This document shows, one piece after another, positions 34,218-43,808 of a stretch of DNA of 64,000 nucleotides (position 1 is the first letter of the stretch; every line of letters begins with the position of its first letter). This stretch comes from Atkinsonella hypoxylon (taxonomy: Eukaryota > Ascomycota > Sordariomycetes > Hypocreales > Clavicipitaceae). Under the pieces are notes generated by a model. The model did not search any database. It saw nothing but the letters and a program-made list of their open reading frames with translations, and was not told where the DNA came from. Made by a program: the position numbers and the translations under genes. The DNA lies in NCBI GenBank assembly GCA_000729835.1, contig JFHB01000004.1, forward strand, positions 1-64,000, in the 5' to 3' direction.

Positions 34218-35332
34218 GCAGAACAACTAACATCGGACGGATCCTTCAGCACCACGTGTTTCTCAGCAACTTTTGTCATGCACACGTCACGTCACAGTGG
34301 CTGTGAGCAATAGTTGACTTGTCTGATCAGTCACATTGAGCGGGATCGAGAATCTAATCGAATTCCTTACATCCTGTGCGAAGTGGTTACAGTTCTGATT
34401 ATGATGATGCCCGTCGAACGCCAGTAGCGGAAAGCGGCACGCAACGCGCTGCGCATCGTGGGCACCGCTAACCAAAGAAAGATCTTTATCTGGTAGCTAT
34501 GACATGAGGGGCAATACCTGTATGTAGTACGGAATAACTAACTAGTCTGGTGTTTTACGGAATAGTTACAACGCTACTCTTTGTCATCTGCCAACGTAGA
34601 GCAGTCCACCGCGGTGTGACTCTTGTTAATACTTGCCGTGATCCGGTGTTGCATTGCGAGGCTAGGCGCTTTCCTGACCCTGACCACGTTGTCTCCTGGC
34701 CAGGTTGGACACATGGAGGATGATAAGTGATTCTGATTCTGCGCGACCAAGCTTGGATAAACCTTGATTTATTTCGACGCAACAGCCGGCTGAGGAGGAA
34801 TACCACCATGACGAGAGCACAACGCCAGTCGGAGTGGCCAAATGAGTGAATAAGCGCATCAAGGATGCATGAGTGAAATCCACGAATCACTTTTTCTTTC
34901 TTTTCTTTTTTTTTTCCCCGCATTTTGCATCTTTTCCGCGTGTACAGGCCTGTTGGCTCATTCTGGTTAGCCGACAAGTCCATGCGGTGCCCGGGACGAA
35001 TCGTCTGGATCTCTGGCTTGAGTCATTGTCCCGATATTAGATAACGAGCGCAGCAGGACCACCAATGGCAGAGAAGCCGACTGGGTTGACTTTACAGAAA
35101 CGCATCGCTTAATTATGACGATACGCGAAATGATGACATAATTTTTGCGGGCAATTAGTTAGTACTTACAGATATAGGACGGGATCTGGGCGACGTGGGC
35201 CTCGACCCTGTCCTGTCCCTTTTTGGTCCCAGAACCCAGAGCGGTGGGATCCTGTCGTCCTCTCCTCTTGTTCTTGTTCTTGTTCTTCTCATGGTGTGTG
35301 TAGTTGGGCTGTCGCTGGTCAGGCAGATATTC

Positions 35333-35377
35333 GGTGACGGTGACGGTGACGGTGACGGTGACGGCGACGGCGACGGC
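35333..35377. repeat. (GGTGAC/GGCGAC)n minisatellite
   Basis: Seven hexamer units: five GGTGAC, then two GGCGAC. Confidence 0.9.
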
Positions 35378-36651
35378 CTCGCTGGTCCGTCTTCGTTGCC
35401 ATCCCCCTGCGCATGTGCCTGCCAATCTGGGGGACTTCCAGCATGGTGACACCCGCACGTGAAACCAAGTACCTCTGTGTCGCCTTGTCCTGATTGGTCC
35501 CTGGCTACAGGTAGGTAGGTAATTCGTAGTCTCGGGCAGGCGCACCCCCGCCCCTCCCCCTTCCCCCCACAAGGCCAAGTTTAACTAACATACCTGTTTC
35601 AGGGAAAAAAAAAAAAGGAAAAGAGTGGGTCCGACTTCCCGCCCAGTGACCAGGATACGTACGATACGATGGTGAAGCCATCCATCCCAGCCTAGAATTC
35701 CGTATCTGTATTTCAAAATAAATAAAATAAAATAAAATAAGATAAAATAACCTAACAGGACGGCTTAGTGCGCTGCCTTCGACGCTATCATATATAATAC
35801 GCCAATCCCACCACGTAGCCTTGTGAGCTATCAAGCTCCAAGTGTTAGTTAGCCAAAGCTTTGTTGAGTCGTCTCTTGCAAGGTGAACTATTTATGTACG
35901 TAGTGAGCTAAATGTGTGTGATAGGTCAAGTGATACAAGTGGCTTGATCCTGGATATCGCTTGGATCTAATCCTTGTTCGCCAAAATAGATTTGCTAAGA
36001 TGATTCAAACGTTGGAGCGTACATATGCATGCATGTCTCACACATGACCGCTTAGTCGTGACAGCAGCATGGCAACGAGTCGCGGCACATGGTGATTTGA
36101 ATTCTTAGCTCAGAAGAATTGGGGTATTCCGTAACTACGGAATACAACGCTCGTAACTACGGAGTAGTCTACGGAATACTTGACACAGACCAACGGCTCT
36201 CCACCACAGAGGGTGGCAGGCAATCCATCGATGCATCTCTGCCACCCTGCTGTGTGGTTTCGAGGGACAGCGCGCAGCGCAGACAGGCCGACAGAAACGC
36301 GCATGAGTTCGCAAGTTGCCTCATGTCTCGGATTGCCAGGATGGAAGAGATCAAAGTCTGGGCAGCAAGACCCCGGGGGTGGGGGTGTCTTTGACCACGG
36401 TTACGGTCAGCACTTCTTGTTTGTATGTATTCCGTACTTGCTGCCAAGATCGACGAGTCCAGTCAAATAGTAGTTAGATAAAGCTTGTGCAAGAGAATCC
36501 GCGCCGCGGCGACGGAGCGACGGACAATATATCTTCTCCACGTGGCAGTTCTCTCTGCCTTCAAATCTCCACAGAATCCGTTACGTCACGTAGACAAGGC
36601 TCAAAGGCACAGGCGAGAAGGGAAGGGAACAGGATGCCTTGGCTCAGCTCA

Positions 36652-36707
36652 TGCCCAATGCCCAATGCCTGATGCCTGATGCCTGATGTCTGATGCCTGA
36701 TGCCTTG
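36652..36707. repeat. 7-bp minisatellite (ATGCCTG/ATGCCCA)
   Basis: Eight head-to-tail heptamers with point variants. Confidence 0.85.
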
Positions 36708-36928
36708 CTGAATTTGAGTTCGCGCCGGCAGGAACTGAAGAACGGGGAGTGCTATTGATGACTATGCTTCCAAGTCTTTCCACTTTAACTCCAGTCGCTG
36801 GCAGAAACTGAATAAAGGGGCGCTATTGATTACATTGATTACTATGCTCCAATCCAAGTCTTCCACTTGACTCCAATCCCGCCAAGTCTGGGAGACAGAT
36901 CCAATACCACACCGTACCCACTCGCAGT

Positions 36929-37012
36929 ACATCGTCTGGGGACATCATCTGGGACATCATCTGGGACATCATCTAGGACATCGTCTGGGACATCGTCTGG
37001 GACATCGTCTTC
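36929..37012. repeat. 12-bp minisatellite ending 16 bases before the desaturase ATG
   Basis: Seven units of GACATC(A/G)TCTGG. Because the unit is a multiple of three and stop-free, the leader is open in frame with the downstream ATG at 37029, although no upstream ATG exists. Confidence 0.9.
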
Positions 37013-37028
37013 ATACAGTAAAATCAAT

Positions 37029-38573
37029 ATGGAGACCGAGAGGACCGGGTTCAGGACCCTTGGCGAACCTCATCCCACCGAGTTGGTTGAAAGCGGCGTA
37101 CGTGTTAACTAACTATCCCTGATTCCTTCCATGGGCAATCCCATCAGTTACTCAGAGCGCTGCCCACCACGAGCATCACGATGATATTGACCACTCTTTT
37201 AACTGTCTATAACTGTCTAGCACGTCAATCAGAAAGTGAGCATCCGTGAGCTCCGAGAGGCCATCCCGGACTATTGCTTTCGCCCGTCCCTGCTCTGGTC
37301 AACGTTCTACCTGGCTCGAGATCTGGTCTACTCGGCCATTCTTCTCTGCGCTCTGTACCATCTGATGCAAATCCCCCTTGTGTCGACCTCGCCTGTTCTC
37401 TACTATGCAGTCGTCCTTACCTACGGGTTCTGCCAAGGCATCGTGTGGACAGGGCTTTGGGTAATTGCACACGACTGTGGCCATAGCGCCTTCTCCCGCT
37501 CGAGCATCGTGAACGACACTGTAGGTTTCATCTTACACTCAAGTCTTCTGGCGCCGTATTTCTCGTGGAAGTCGACTCATCGCCGCCATCACATCTATGC
37601 CAACCACATTGAGAAGGACCTCAGCTATGTCCCACCCAATCGCTCTGAATATGCCCGCAAAGTTGACCATGCGATTGAGACGCTGGATGATGTCGGCCAG
37701 GACGCCCCGTTGGTTCTGTTCCTGAGAATCCTGCTGCAGCAAGCCATTGGCTGGAACTGGTATATTCTATCCAACATTACATGTCCCTCCTCGGCCGTGA
37801 TCAAGGAGGGCATGTCGGCATGGAGACACTCCCACTTCGATCCGTGGGGAGCATTGTTTCGCGAGTCAGAAGTCTCTGCCATTCTGCTGTCTGATCTTGG
37901 ATGTCTTGCTACCATCGTGGCGCTTTACAAGCTGTGCCAGATGTTGGCATCCTTTGAGATGCTTTTCTGGGTCTACATCGTACCTTGGTCATGGGTCAAC
38001 CACTGGATAGGTAAGCGCACGATATCGTAAATGGGACTTGCAAGCCGAATGAGCGAATGAGCGAATGAGAAGCCAGTCCAAGTCCAGTTAGTTGCTAACG
38101 ATGATAACGATGATGGGTGTGTTTCGTCAGTCATGATCACCTATCTTCACCACACTCATCCCGATTTGCCAAAGTATACCCCGGAGTCATGGACTTTTGT
38201 GAGGGGCGCCACGGCCACGATGGACCGCGACTTTGGCATCATCGGCACACACTTCCTTCATCACATCTCATCTGACCATGTTACTCACCACCTCTTTTCT
38301 CGCATCCCGCACTACTACACCCGCGTCGCAAGCAATGCCGTCATCCCGCTCCTCGGCAACCACTACCACGGACGCGGCCAGTTCCGCTACAAGGATCTCC
38401 AGATCGCTTTCCGCGACTGCCAGTGGGTGGAGAAGGATGAGGAGAAGGATAAGACATTCGGGCTATGTAAGAGCGAAGCCAATCTTGGCGCGCGCGACCA
38501 GGCCCTCTGGTATCGGAGGGGCGTCAGTCCGACGCCAGAGTATAAGATGCGTGGAGCAAGTTTTCGGTCCTAA
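37029..38573 (+). CDS. Membrane fatty acid desaturase, delta-12/acetylenase type
   Basis: Introduces a double (or triple) bond into acyl chains at the ER. Three exons: 37029-37097, 37221 (or 37233)-38010 and 38131-38573. Both candidate acceptors of intron 1 keep the frame, giving 433 or 429 residues. The three histidine boxes are intact: HDCGH, HRRHH and HVTHH, the last within HFLHHISSDHVTHHLFSRIP. IRELREAIPDYCF at the N terminus and the FRYKDLQIAFRDCQWVEKD end are typical of fungal FAD2-like enzymes. The start of exon 1 is short (23 codons) and is the weakest part of the model. Delta-12 desaturases, delta-15 desaturases and acetylenases share these motifs, so the exact bond is open. Its position beside an NRPS-like reductase and a P450 suggests a dedicated rather than housekeeping role. 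Confidence 0.88.
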
Positions 38574-38890
38574 TGGTCGGGTAGATAGATTCACAGCCTA
38601 AAGGGCTGTCATGTCAGTAACTAGTTAGTTACATTCGGGTTCATTAATTAGCACCTGACCTGACTTGACTGACTGACTGGGTACATGGCATGTCTGTGCT
38701 CGAGTCCAAGGGTGACCTGTTTTTTTCCATGGCCCTTTTTGGCAGAAACTTTGAGACAAAACATCAGGGTGTCTGTCCTCGTATTACTCTGCTTTTTGAA
38801 TACGTACCAAAACATGGAGCGAATGTTTGAATTCGCCAATAAATGAATAAGAAAACCAAGATTTATAAAAAAAAAAAAACCCTTGCATGC

Positions 38891-38935
38891 ATAACATAAC
38901 ATAACATAACATAACATAACATAACCACTTTGTTT
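38891..38935. repeat. (ATAAC)9 microsatellite
   Basis: Nine perfect pentamers in the spacer between the desaturase and the DUF302 gene. Confidence 0.95.
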
Positions 38936-39029
38936 CCGCCTCCCCAACTCATCCATGATGAGTCGTTCGTTCGTTTGTGTGTCTTCTCACGCCGTGTACG
39001 GGATACGTACGGCCGGCCAATCGGCTTAT

Positions 39030-39629
39030 TCACATGTCAACAACGGGTTTCGAGATATCAGCTATGAGCCTGTAAACTTTCTCCTGCAGCTGTCGGGCCG
39101 TTCGAGCAAGTTCATCGTTCCCACACGCTCCGCCATGGCCCGTCATTAGCCCGTCCACCAACAGCATGACGATACGTGTCGTCCCATCCGGCCGCTCGAC
39201 GAAGCCACAATCCAGCGGAACATGCAGAGAAGTCTCGAGGCTTTCCCGGATCATATTGATGGCAATAAGGGGGTTGCCGAAAATAAACCGATGAGCACGA
39301 GGCGCTCCTCTGTCCCCGTTGTCCTCATACCCATGCTCCCGATTATGCAACGCGGTGGACCCGAGACTGGAGAAGGGCGCGAAATGGCGAATCCACCGCC
39401 CGTGGTCAAACTCGGCAAATAGCACAAAGTCGCTCTTTGACCCGGTGTCTTGGATCACTTGTGCTATGCCTTCTGCGCTGGTCTGTTCGCGCAGCACGTT
39501 CAACCTGATGGGCGGGACGAGGAGCCGGAATCGTTGGATGACCTCGGCATAGGGGGAGGCGACGTCCATCGTAAGTCGTTGGATCGGGATCGTCTCGACA
39601 GACGCGGTTGGCGGCAGTGCTGAGCCCAT
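39030..39629 (-). CDS. DUF302-domain protein
   Basis: Single exon, 199 residues from the first in-frame ATG (the frame extends upstream only with non-ATG codons). An out-of-frame ATG five bases upstream might affect initiation. The C-terminal two thirds resemble DUF302: SAEGIAQVIQDTGSKSDFVL (the helix and strand that open the domain), then FIFGNPLIAINMIRESLE, LDCGFVERPDGTTRIVMLLV and a final amphipathic helix (ARQLQEKVYRLIADIS). The DUF302 fold is a small alpha-beta domain found in bacteria and fungi, with no settled biochemical role. It faces the alpha/beta-hydrolase relic across a short divergent promoter with a (TAGG)n repeat at 39748-39766. Confidence 0.6.
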   Translation of the reverse strand: MGSALPPTASVETIPIQRLTMDVASPYAEVIQRFRLLVPPIRLNVLREQTSAEGIAQVIQDTGSKSDFVLFAEFDHGRWIRHFAPFSSLGSTALHNREHGYEDNGDRGAPRAHRFIFGNPLIAINMIRESLETSLHVPLDCGFVERPDGTTRIVMLLVDGLMTGHGGACGNDELARTARQLQEKVYRLIADISKPVVDM

Positions 39630-39929
39630 TTCATTTCTCGGGGGAGGAAGAGGAACTTGTTCGATTTGGGACAATTATTGTTTCATCGATCTGTGGAGAA
39701 GCCTTGTCTTTGTCTGTCTTGGTCTTGGTCAACATGGCAAAACTACCTAGGTAGGTAGGTAGGTAGTGGCGAACCTGTTTGTTTGGTGACTGATCGAGCT
39801 TAGTTGCAGAAGGATTGGGTGAACTTGGCAAGCCCATGGCTTTTTATCGTTCTTCGATTCTACTGTAGACAGATCGCCAGATATTTCGCCCGCCAAGGAT
39901 AGCGGGAGGCTCTCGTTCCCCCTTTTTTT

Positions 39930-40496
39930 TTATCAAGATGAGGGTGAGTTTCCGTTTGAGATTGTATCTCACCTCATCCCCGTCGCACCATTCCGAGAAT
40001 ATCCAACTGCCATTGTCGATGAAGGGAAAGGCATCAAGCTCGCTGTCAAGCAGTACATTCCTCAGCGCCACGCCCTTGTCGGCTGCGATCCGGCCTGGAT
40101 TGACCACTCGCGGGATTTATGGAACATGATATGTCACTTCGCCAGCAAAACGGTCAAGCCTATTGTTGGTCTGGGCCACTCCTTCGGCTGCAACCAGCTT
40201 CTCTGTCTGTCCAATTGGCACCCGAGCTTGTTCCATTCATTTGTCTTCATTGAGCCGGGCATTGATACCCAGTACGGGCGAGGCGTCACACTACCATGGG
40301 CACTCTAAACCATTCGACAAAGGGACTCATTTCCCCCTCCCGGGCAGAAGCAGAGGCTAGTATCGTCAAGCTCAACAACGCGCATGGCCGGGACGAAAGG
40401 GTTCTGGCCCGACTGAAGCACTACTCTGTGGTACAGCAAGATACAGAGACTCAGGACAAGTGGGTTTCTGCAAAGACCAAATCGCGGCTTTGGTGA
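39930..40496 (+). pseudogene. Alpha/beta-hydrolase (Lpx1/peroxisomal-type) relic with internal deletion
   Basis: The frame shows FREYPTAIVDEGKGIKLAVK and QYIPQ, then jumps directly to DPAWIDHSRDLWNMICHF and the nucleophile elbow GLGHSFGCNQLL. Family members have about 60-70 residues between these parts, including the oxyanion-hole region (GTHG-GFPKELYEPLWD). That block is missing. After GRGVTLP the frame hits a stop (TAA at 40306-40308), and the continuation (STKGLISPSRAEAEASI, RDERVLARLKHYSV) is in another frame until 40496. The C-terminal catalytic His region is absent. Internal deletion plus frameshift make activity implausible. Confidence 0.75.
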
Positions 40497-41067
40497 GTCG
40501 CTTCAATCCGAAACTCAAAGATGGATCTCAGGCCCAAAGAAGCGTAAAGATGAGAGGAGTGGCTTCAGAGGAGCGATGATGACAAAAGACGAGTCGGACG
40601 AGATTTTGCTGATGCATTGACTGCGGAAACGAAGAAAATGAGGCGCGCTGGAAAACTGTAAACGTACTTCAGATGTGACTCGGATGAGTGTAAATACCGT
40701 GTTGATTACAACCACAGTCCGTGATGTTGCACAAGAGCTTCACATTTGTATCGCAGTCTTCCTCCTCACAATGGCATGCAATAAGATGGTCATAGATTCT
40801 CCTCACCACTCCACCTGTATTGGGATCCTGGGCATTACCTATGCAGCAAGGGATAGGTAGACAGCAAGCATGATGCAGGCGTGATGCAAAGTTATTAGTC
40901 GCAGGCAAGCTAAGCAATCATGGCATTGCCTACCTCCCCCGACCACTTGTCCAAACCGATCTCTATTTCTTCGTCCTAGACCCCGCCTCCCGAGGAACCC
41001 AAGATTCGCCTCTTTGAACTGCCCATGAGATAGATGCCCAGGTCATACTGGTCACGGGCAGTTCAAA
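40497..41067. other. Spacer upstream of the P450 gene
   Basis: No gene recognised; it holds the P450 promoter and hydrolase debris. Confidence 0.4.
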
Positions 41068-41905
41068 ATGATACGTCGAGCCGTACTGCTGATATCTGCC
41101 GTGTCAGAGCCAAAGCCGATGTCCTGCGTGGTTACCATTCTTGTATGTGCGCGAGTTCCCATTCGGAGAATATTGTCCCATGCTAGCTTATGAGACTAAT
41201 AGCCACAGTTCGTCATCCTAGTGATTCACAGACTCTTGCTTCACAAATTAGCCCGGTATCCCGGTCCATGCCTGGCGCGCCTCTCCTCCGTCCCAAATTG
41301 GTACCACGCCTCTCGCGGAGACAGACACGAATGGTTACAAGAGCTTCACGAGAAATACGGTAACGCAACTTCCACCCACCTCTACTCATTCACATCACAG
41401 TTGGGTACTTCCGTGCTGACGTTCAGTCATGAGGTCCCGTCGTGCGCTTTGCCCCCAACGCACTCGCCTTCAACAAAGTCGAAGCATTCGACACTATTTA
41501 CAGGGCACCCAAGACCAACGTCACCAAGTCTGACTGGTACCAGTGCGTCCGTGACTCGGCGGGTGGATTTGAAAGCACCTTTACTGCACGGAAAAAGAGC
41601 CGTCACGCTGCCAAGCGCAGGCTCCTCTCTCATGCCTTCTCCGAGAAGGCGTTGAGAGATTATGAGCCTAGGATCTGCGCTCACATCGACAAGTGGATTC
41701 GAGCTTTGCAAGATGACGTTGATCCCGAGGACGTTGGCCACGATATCGACTTGGGACAGTGGTGCAATTTCCTCATCTTTGATATCCTCGGCGATCTGGG
41801 CTACGGGTCTTCCTTCGAATTACTTACAGAGACCACAAACCGCTCCGTCGTAGACTTGATTCCCAAAGCAACGGGTGGCTGGTATACTGTAAGTTGCCGT
41901 TTTCC

Positions 41906-41936
<31 letters not shown>

Positions 41937-42979
41937 CACCACCCTCTTTCCTACTTGTTCCTTTCCATCTCATTGCTGCGCAGTCAGCCTTTTGCTTCCC
42001 GCCTGCTCTCTCTTTCTCCCTCTTTTCTACAATCCCAGGATTAACATAAACACAGCTGGGATACCACCCTCTCACCAAGCTCCTACGCGCAATCCTCTTC
42101 AAAACTCACCTCGGCACCTGGCTCGGCACCTGGCTCGGCGGCTCATCCTACCAGCACAACATACACTTTCGAAACTTTTGTCTCAGCAAGTTTAAGGAGC
42201 GGCGACTAAAGGACGCTGCTTCATGCGAAAGATCCTTCCAACCTTCTTCCCCACGCGACATGTTCGCTCACCTTCTCCACGGACGGGACCCTCAAACCGG
42301 CGAAGGGTATTCAACAGGCGATCTTGCCTGCGAGAGCGTCCTGCTCATGGTGGCAGGGTCACAGTCGACGGCGGGAGGTCTCGCCGCCATATTTCACTAC
42401 CTTGCTTATCATCCGATGAAGTTGGCCTGTCTGCGGTCCGAAATCCGCGCTGCTTTTGCAGAGGAGACTGATATCCGATACGAGTACGGCGCTTGCGTGC
42501 TTGCTACACTTCCCTATCTACGGGCTTGTATCCACGAATCACTGCGTTTGTCCCCTCCTACGCCTGGTCATTTGCCGAGAGAAGTACAAGATCCGAATGG
42601 TGTTGCAATAGATGGGCATGTCATTCCTAGTGGAACAATTGTTGGAGTGAGCCCGTACGCTGTCCAAAGAAATGCAGCGTACTTTCGGGATCCGGAGGCC
42701 TTCTTGCCCGAGAGATGGTTGGAACAGGGCGGCTCGATGCCGGGATTCATAGCATTTAGCGGCGGGTCGGCGGGCTGCATTGGGCAACAGCTGGCCATGG
42801 TTGAGATGTCGCTGGCTGTGGCGAGGCTACTCTGGCGATTTGATCTGAGATTGGGTGCCACGAATGAGATGCGGACTCCGATGGAGTTCACCACCAAGGA
42901 TCGCTTTGTGGGACAGGCAGAGGGGCCTCGCGTACGACTTGTGCCCGGCTCGCTGGGGCAAGACGAGGTGAGCTCCTGA
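41068..42979 (+). CDS. Cytochrome P450 monooxygenase
   Basis: ER-anchored haem monooxygenase. Four exons (41068-41142, 41212-41359, 41434-41888, 42056-42979) give 533 residues; a second in-frame ATG at 41119 is an alternative start. The N-terminal anchor runs through VVTILFVILVIHRLLL and is followed by the Pro-rich hinge RYPGPCLARL. Other landmarks are RSAHAAKRR-like C-helix residues in SRHAAKRRLLSHAFSEKAL, an I-helix with VAGSQSTAGGL in place of the usual AGxDTT, ExxR in CIHESLRLSPPTP, FLPERW, and the haem loop FSGGSAGCIG with the Cys ligand. The usual Arg of FxxGxRxCxG is Ala here; some fungal P450s also lack it. Intron 3 contains a CAT repeat (41908-41937). The substrate is unknown; clustering suggests the product of the neighbouring desaturase or reductase. 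Confidence 0.88.
41908..41937. repeat. (CAT)n microsatellite in intron 3 of the P450 gene
   Basis: About ten trinucleotide units shortly after the intron donor at 41889. Confidence 0.9.
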
Positions 42980-43808
42980 GGATCTACGTACGATATATGA
43001 TGAGTTTTAAATCCGGGAAGCTGGGAATGGGAGAAAGCTTCCAAGGACATGTGAAATTCATGGAACAGGAAGTTTTGCAGTTAAATAATGCTTCTGGGGA
43101 CAATAGTCCATTCCCGGTCCGTCGGTTGCCGCCGGTCTGGAACGTTATTTCCAGAATACTACCTTGACCACTTGCGCCAAGACAGAGAAGGATGATGGAC
43201 GGACGTATAAAAGTGCTGCATGTCAAGATGTGGAATCAACTCTAGGATCATGAAATGAGTTCACTCAATTACACGACATAGGAAATCTTGAAAACGATGG
43301 ACGTGTGCAGATTCTATGGCTGATCAAATGGATATCTCGAGCGAGACGATGGAGGCACCGAGCAGCAAAGAACAATGACAAGGCCAAGACAGGATCTGGG
43401 ACAAGAAACCTGCTCGGCATATGAGATACAGACTCCAGAATGTACTCAAGTACTCAGATGATGAATGATGATCGCACACCTGTGCTGTAACCAATCCGTA
43501 GCGGCCAACTTCGTGAGTGTACTACCGCATAATGGTGGTTATGCCGCTATATGAATATGAGACCGCGTTGGCAAAGGCGAATATGAATATTCATAGCCAC
43601 CCAATAAAAACGAAGAGCTGACGTCACCTAGCTGTGGGCTGTCGTGTGCGCAATGTCCCGAATGTAACTCGGACATGCGAGCCAATCACACTGTGCGCGT
43701 ACCTATTTATATTCCATCAGAATGGTGTGCAAGTATTATCTCATTAAATGACCGACCGGATGACTGTGTATCCAGACATAGCTCGCTCGAGGCAATCCAG
43801 CTGCCAAA
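42980..43808. other. Convergent spacer between P450 and regulator genes
   Basis: No gene recognised. Confidence 0.5.

Larger units (their letters stand above)
33932..37028. other. Divergent intergenic region between NRPS-like and desaturase genes
   Basis: About 3.1 kb without a recognisable gene but with five simple repeats, poly-T/A tracts (34890-34917, 35604-35617) and (AATAA)n at 35716-35750. A cluster of TACGGAATAC/TACGGAGTA motifs lies at 36125-36180. It would hold promoters for both flanking genes. Confidence 0.5.
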
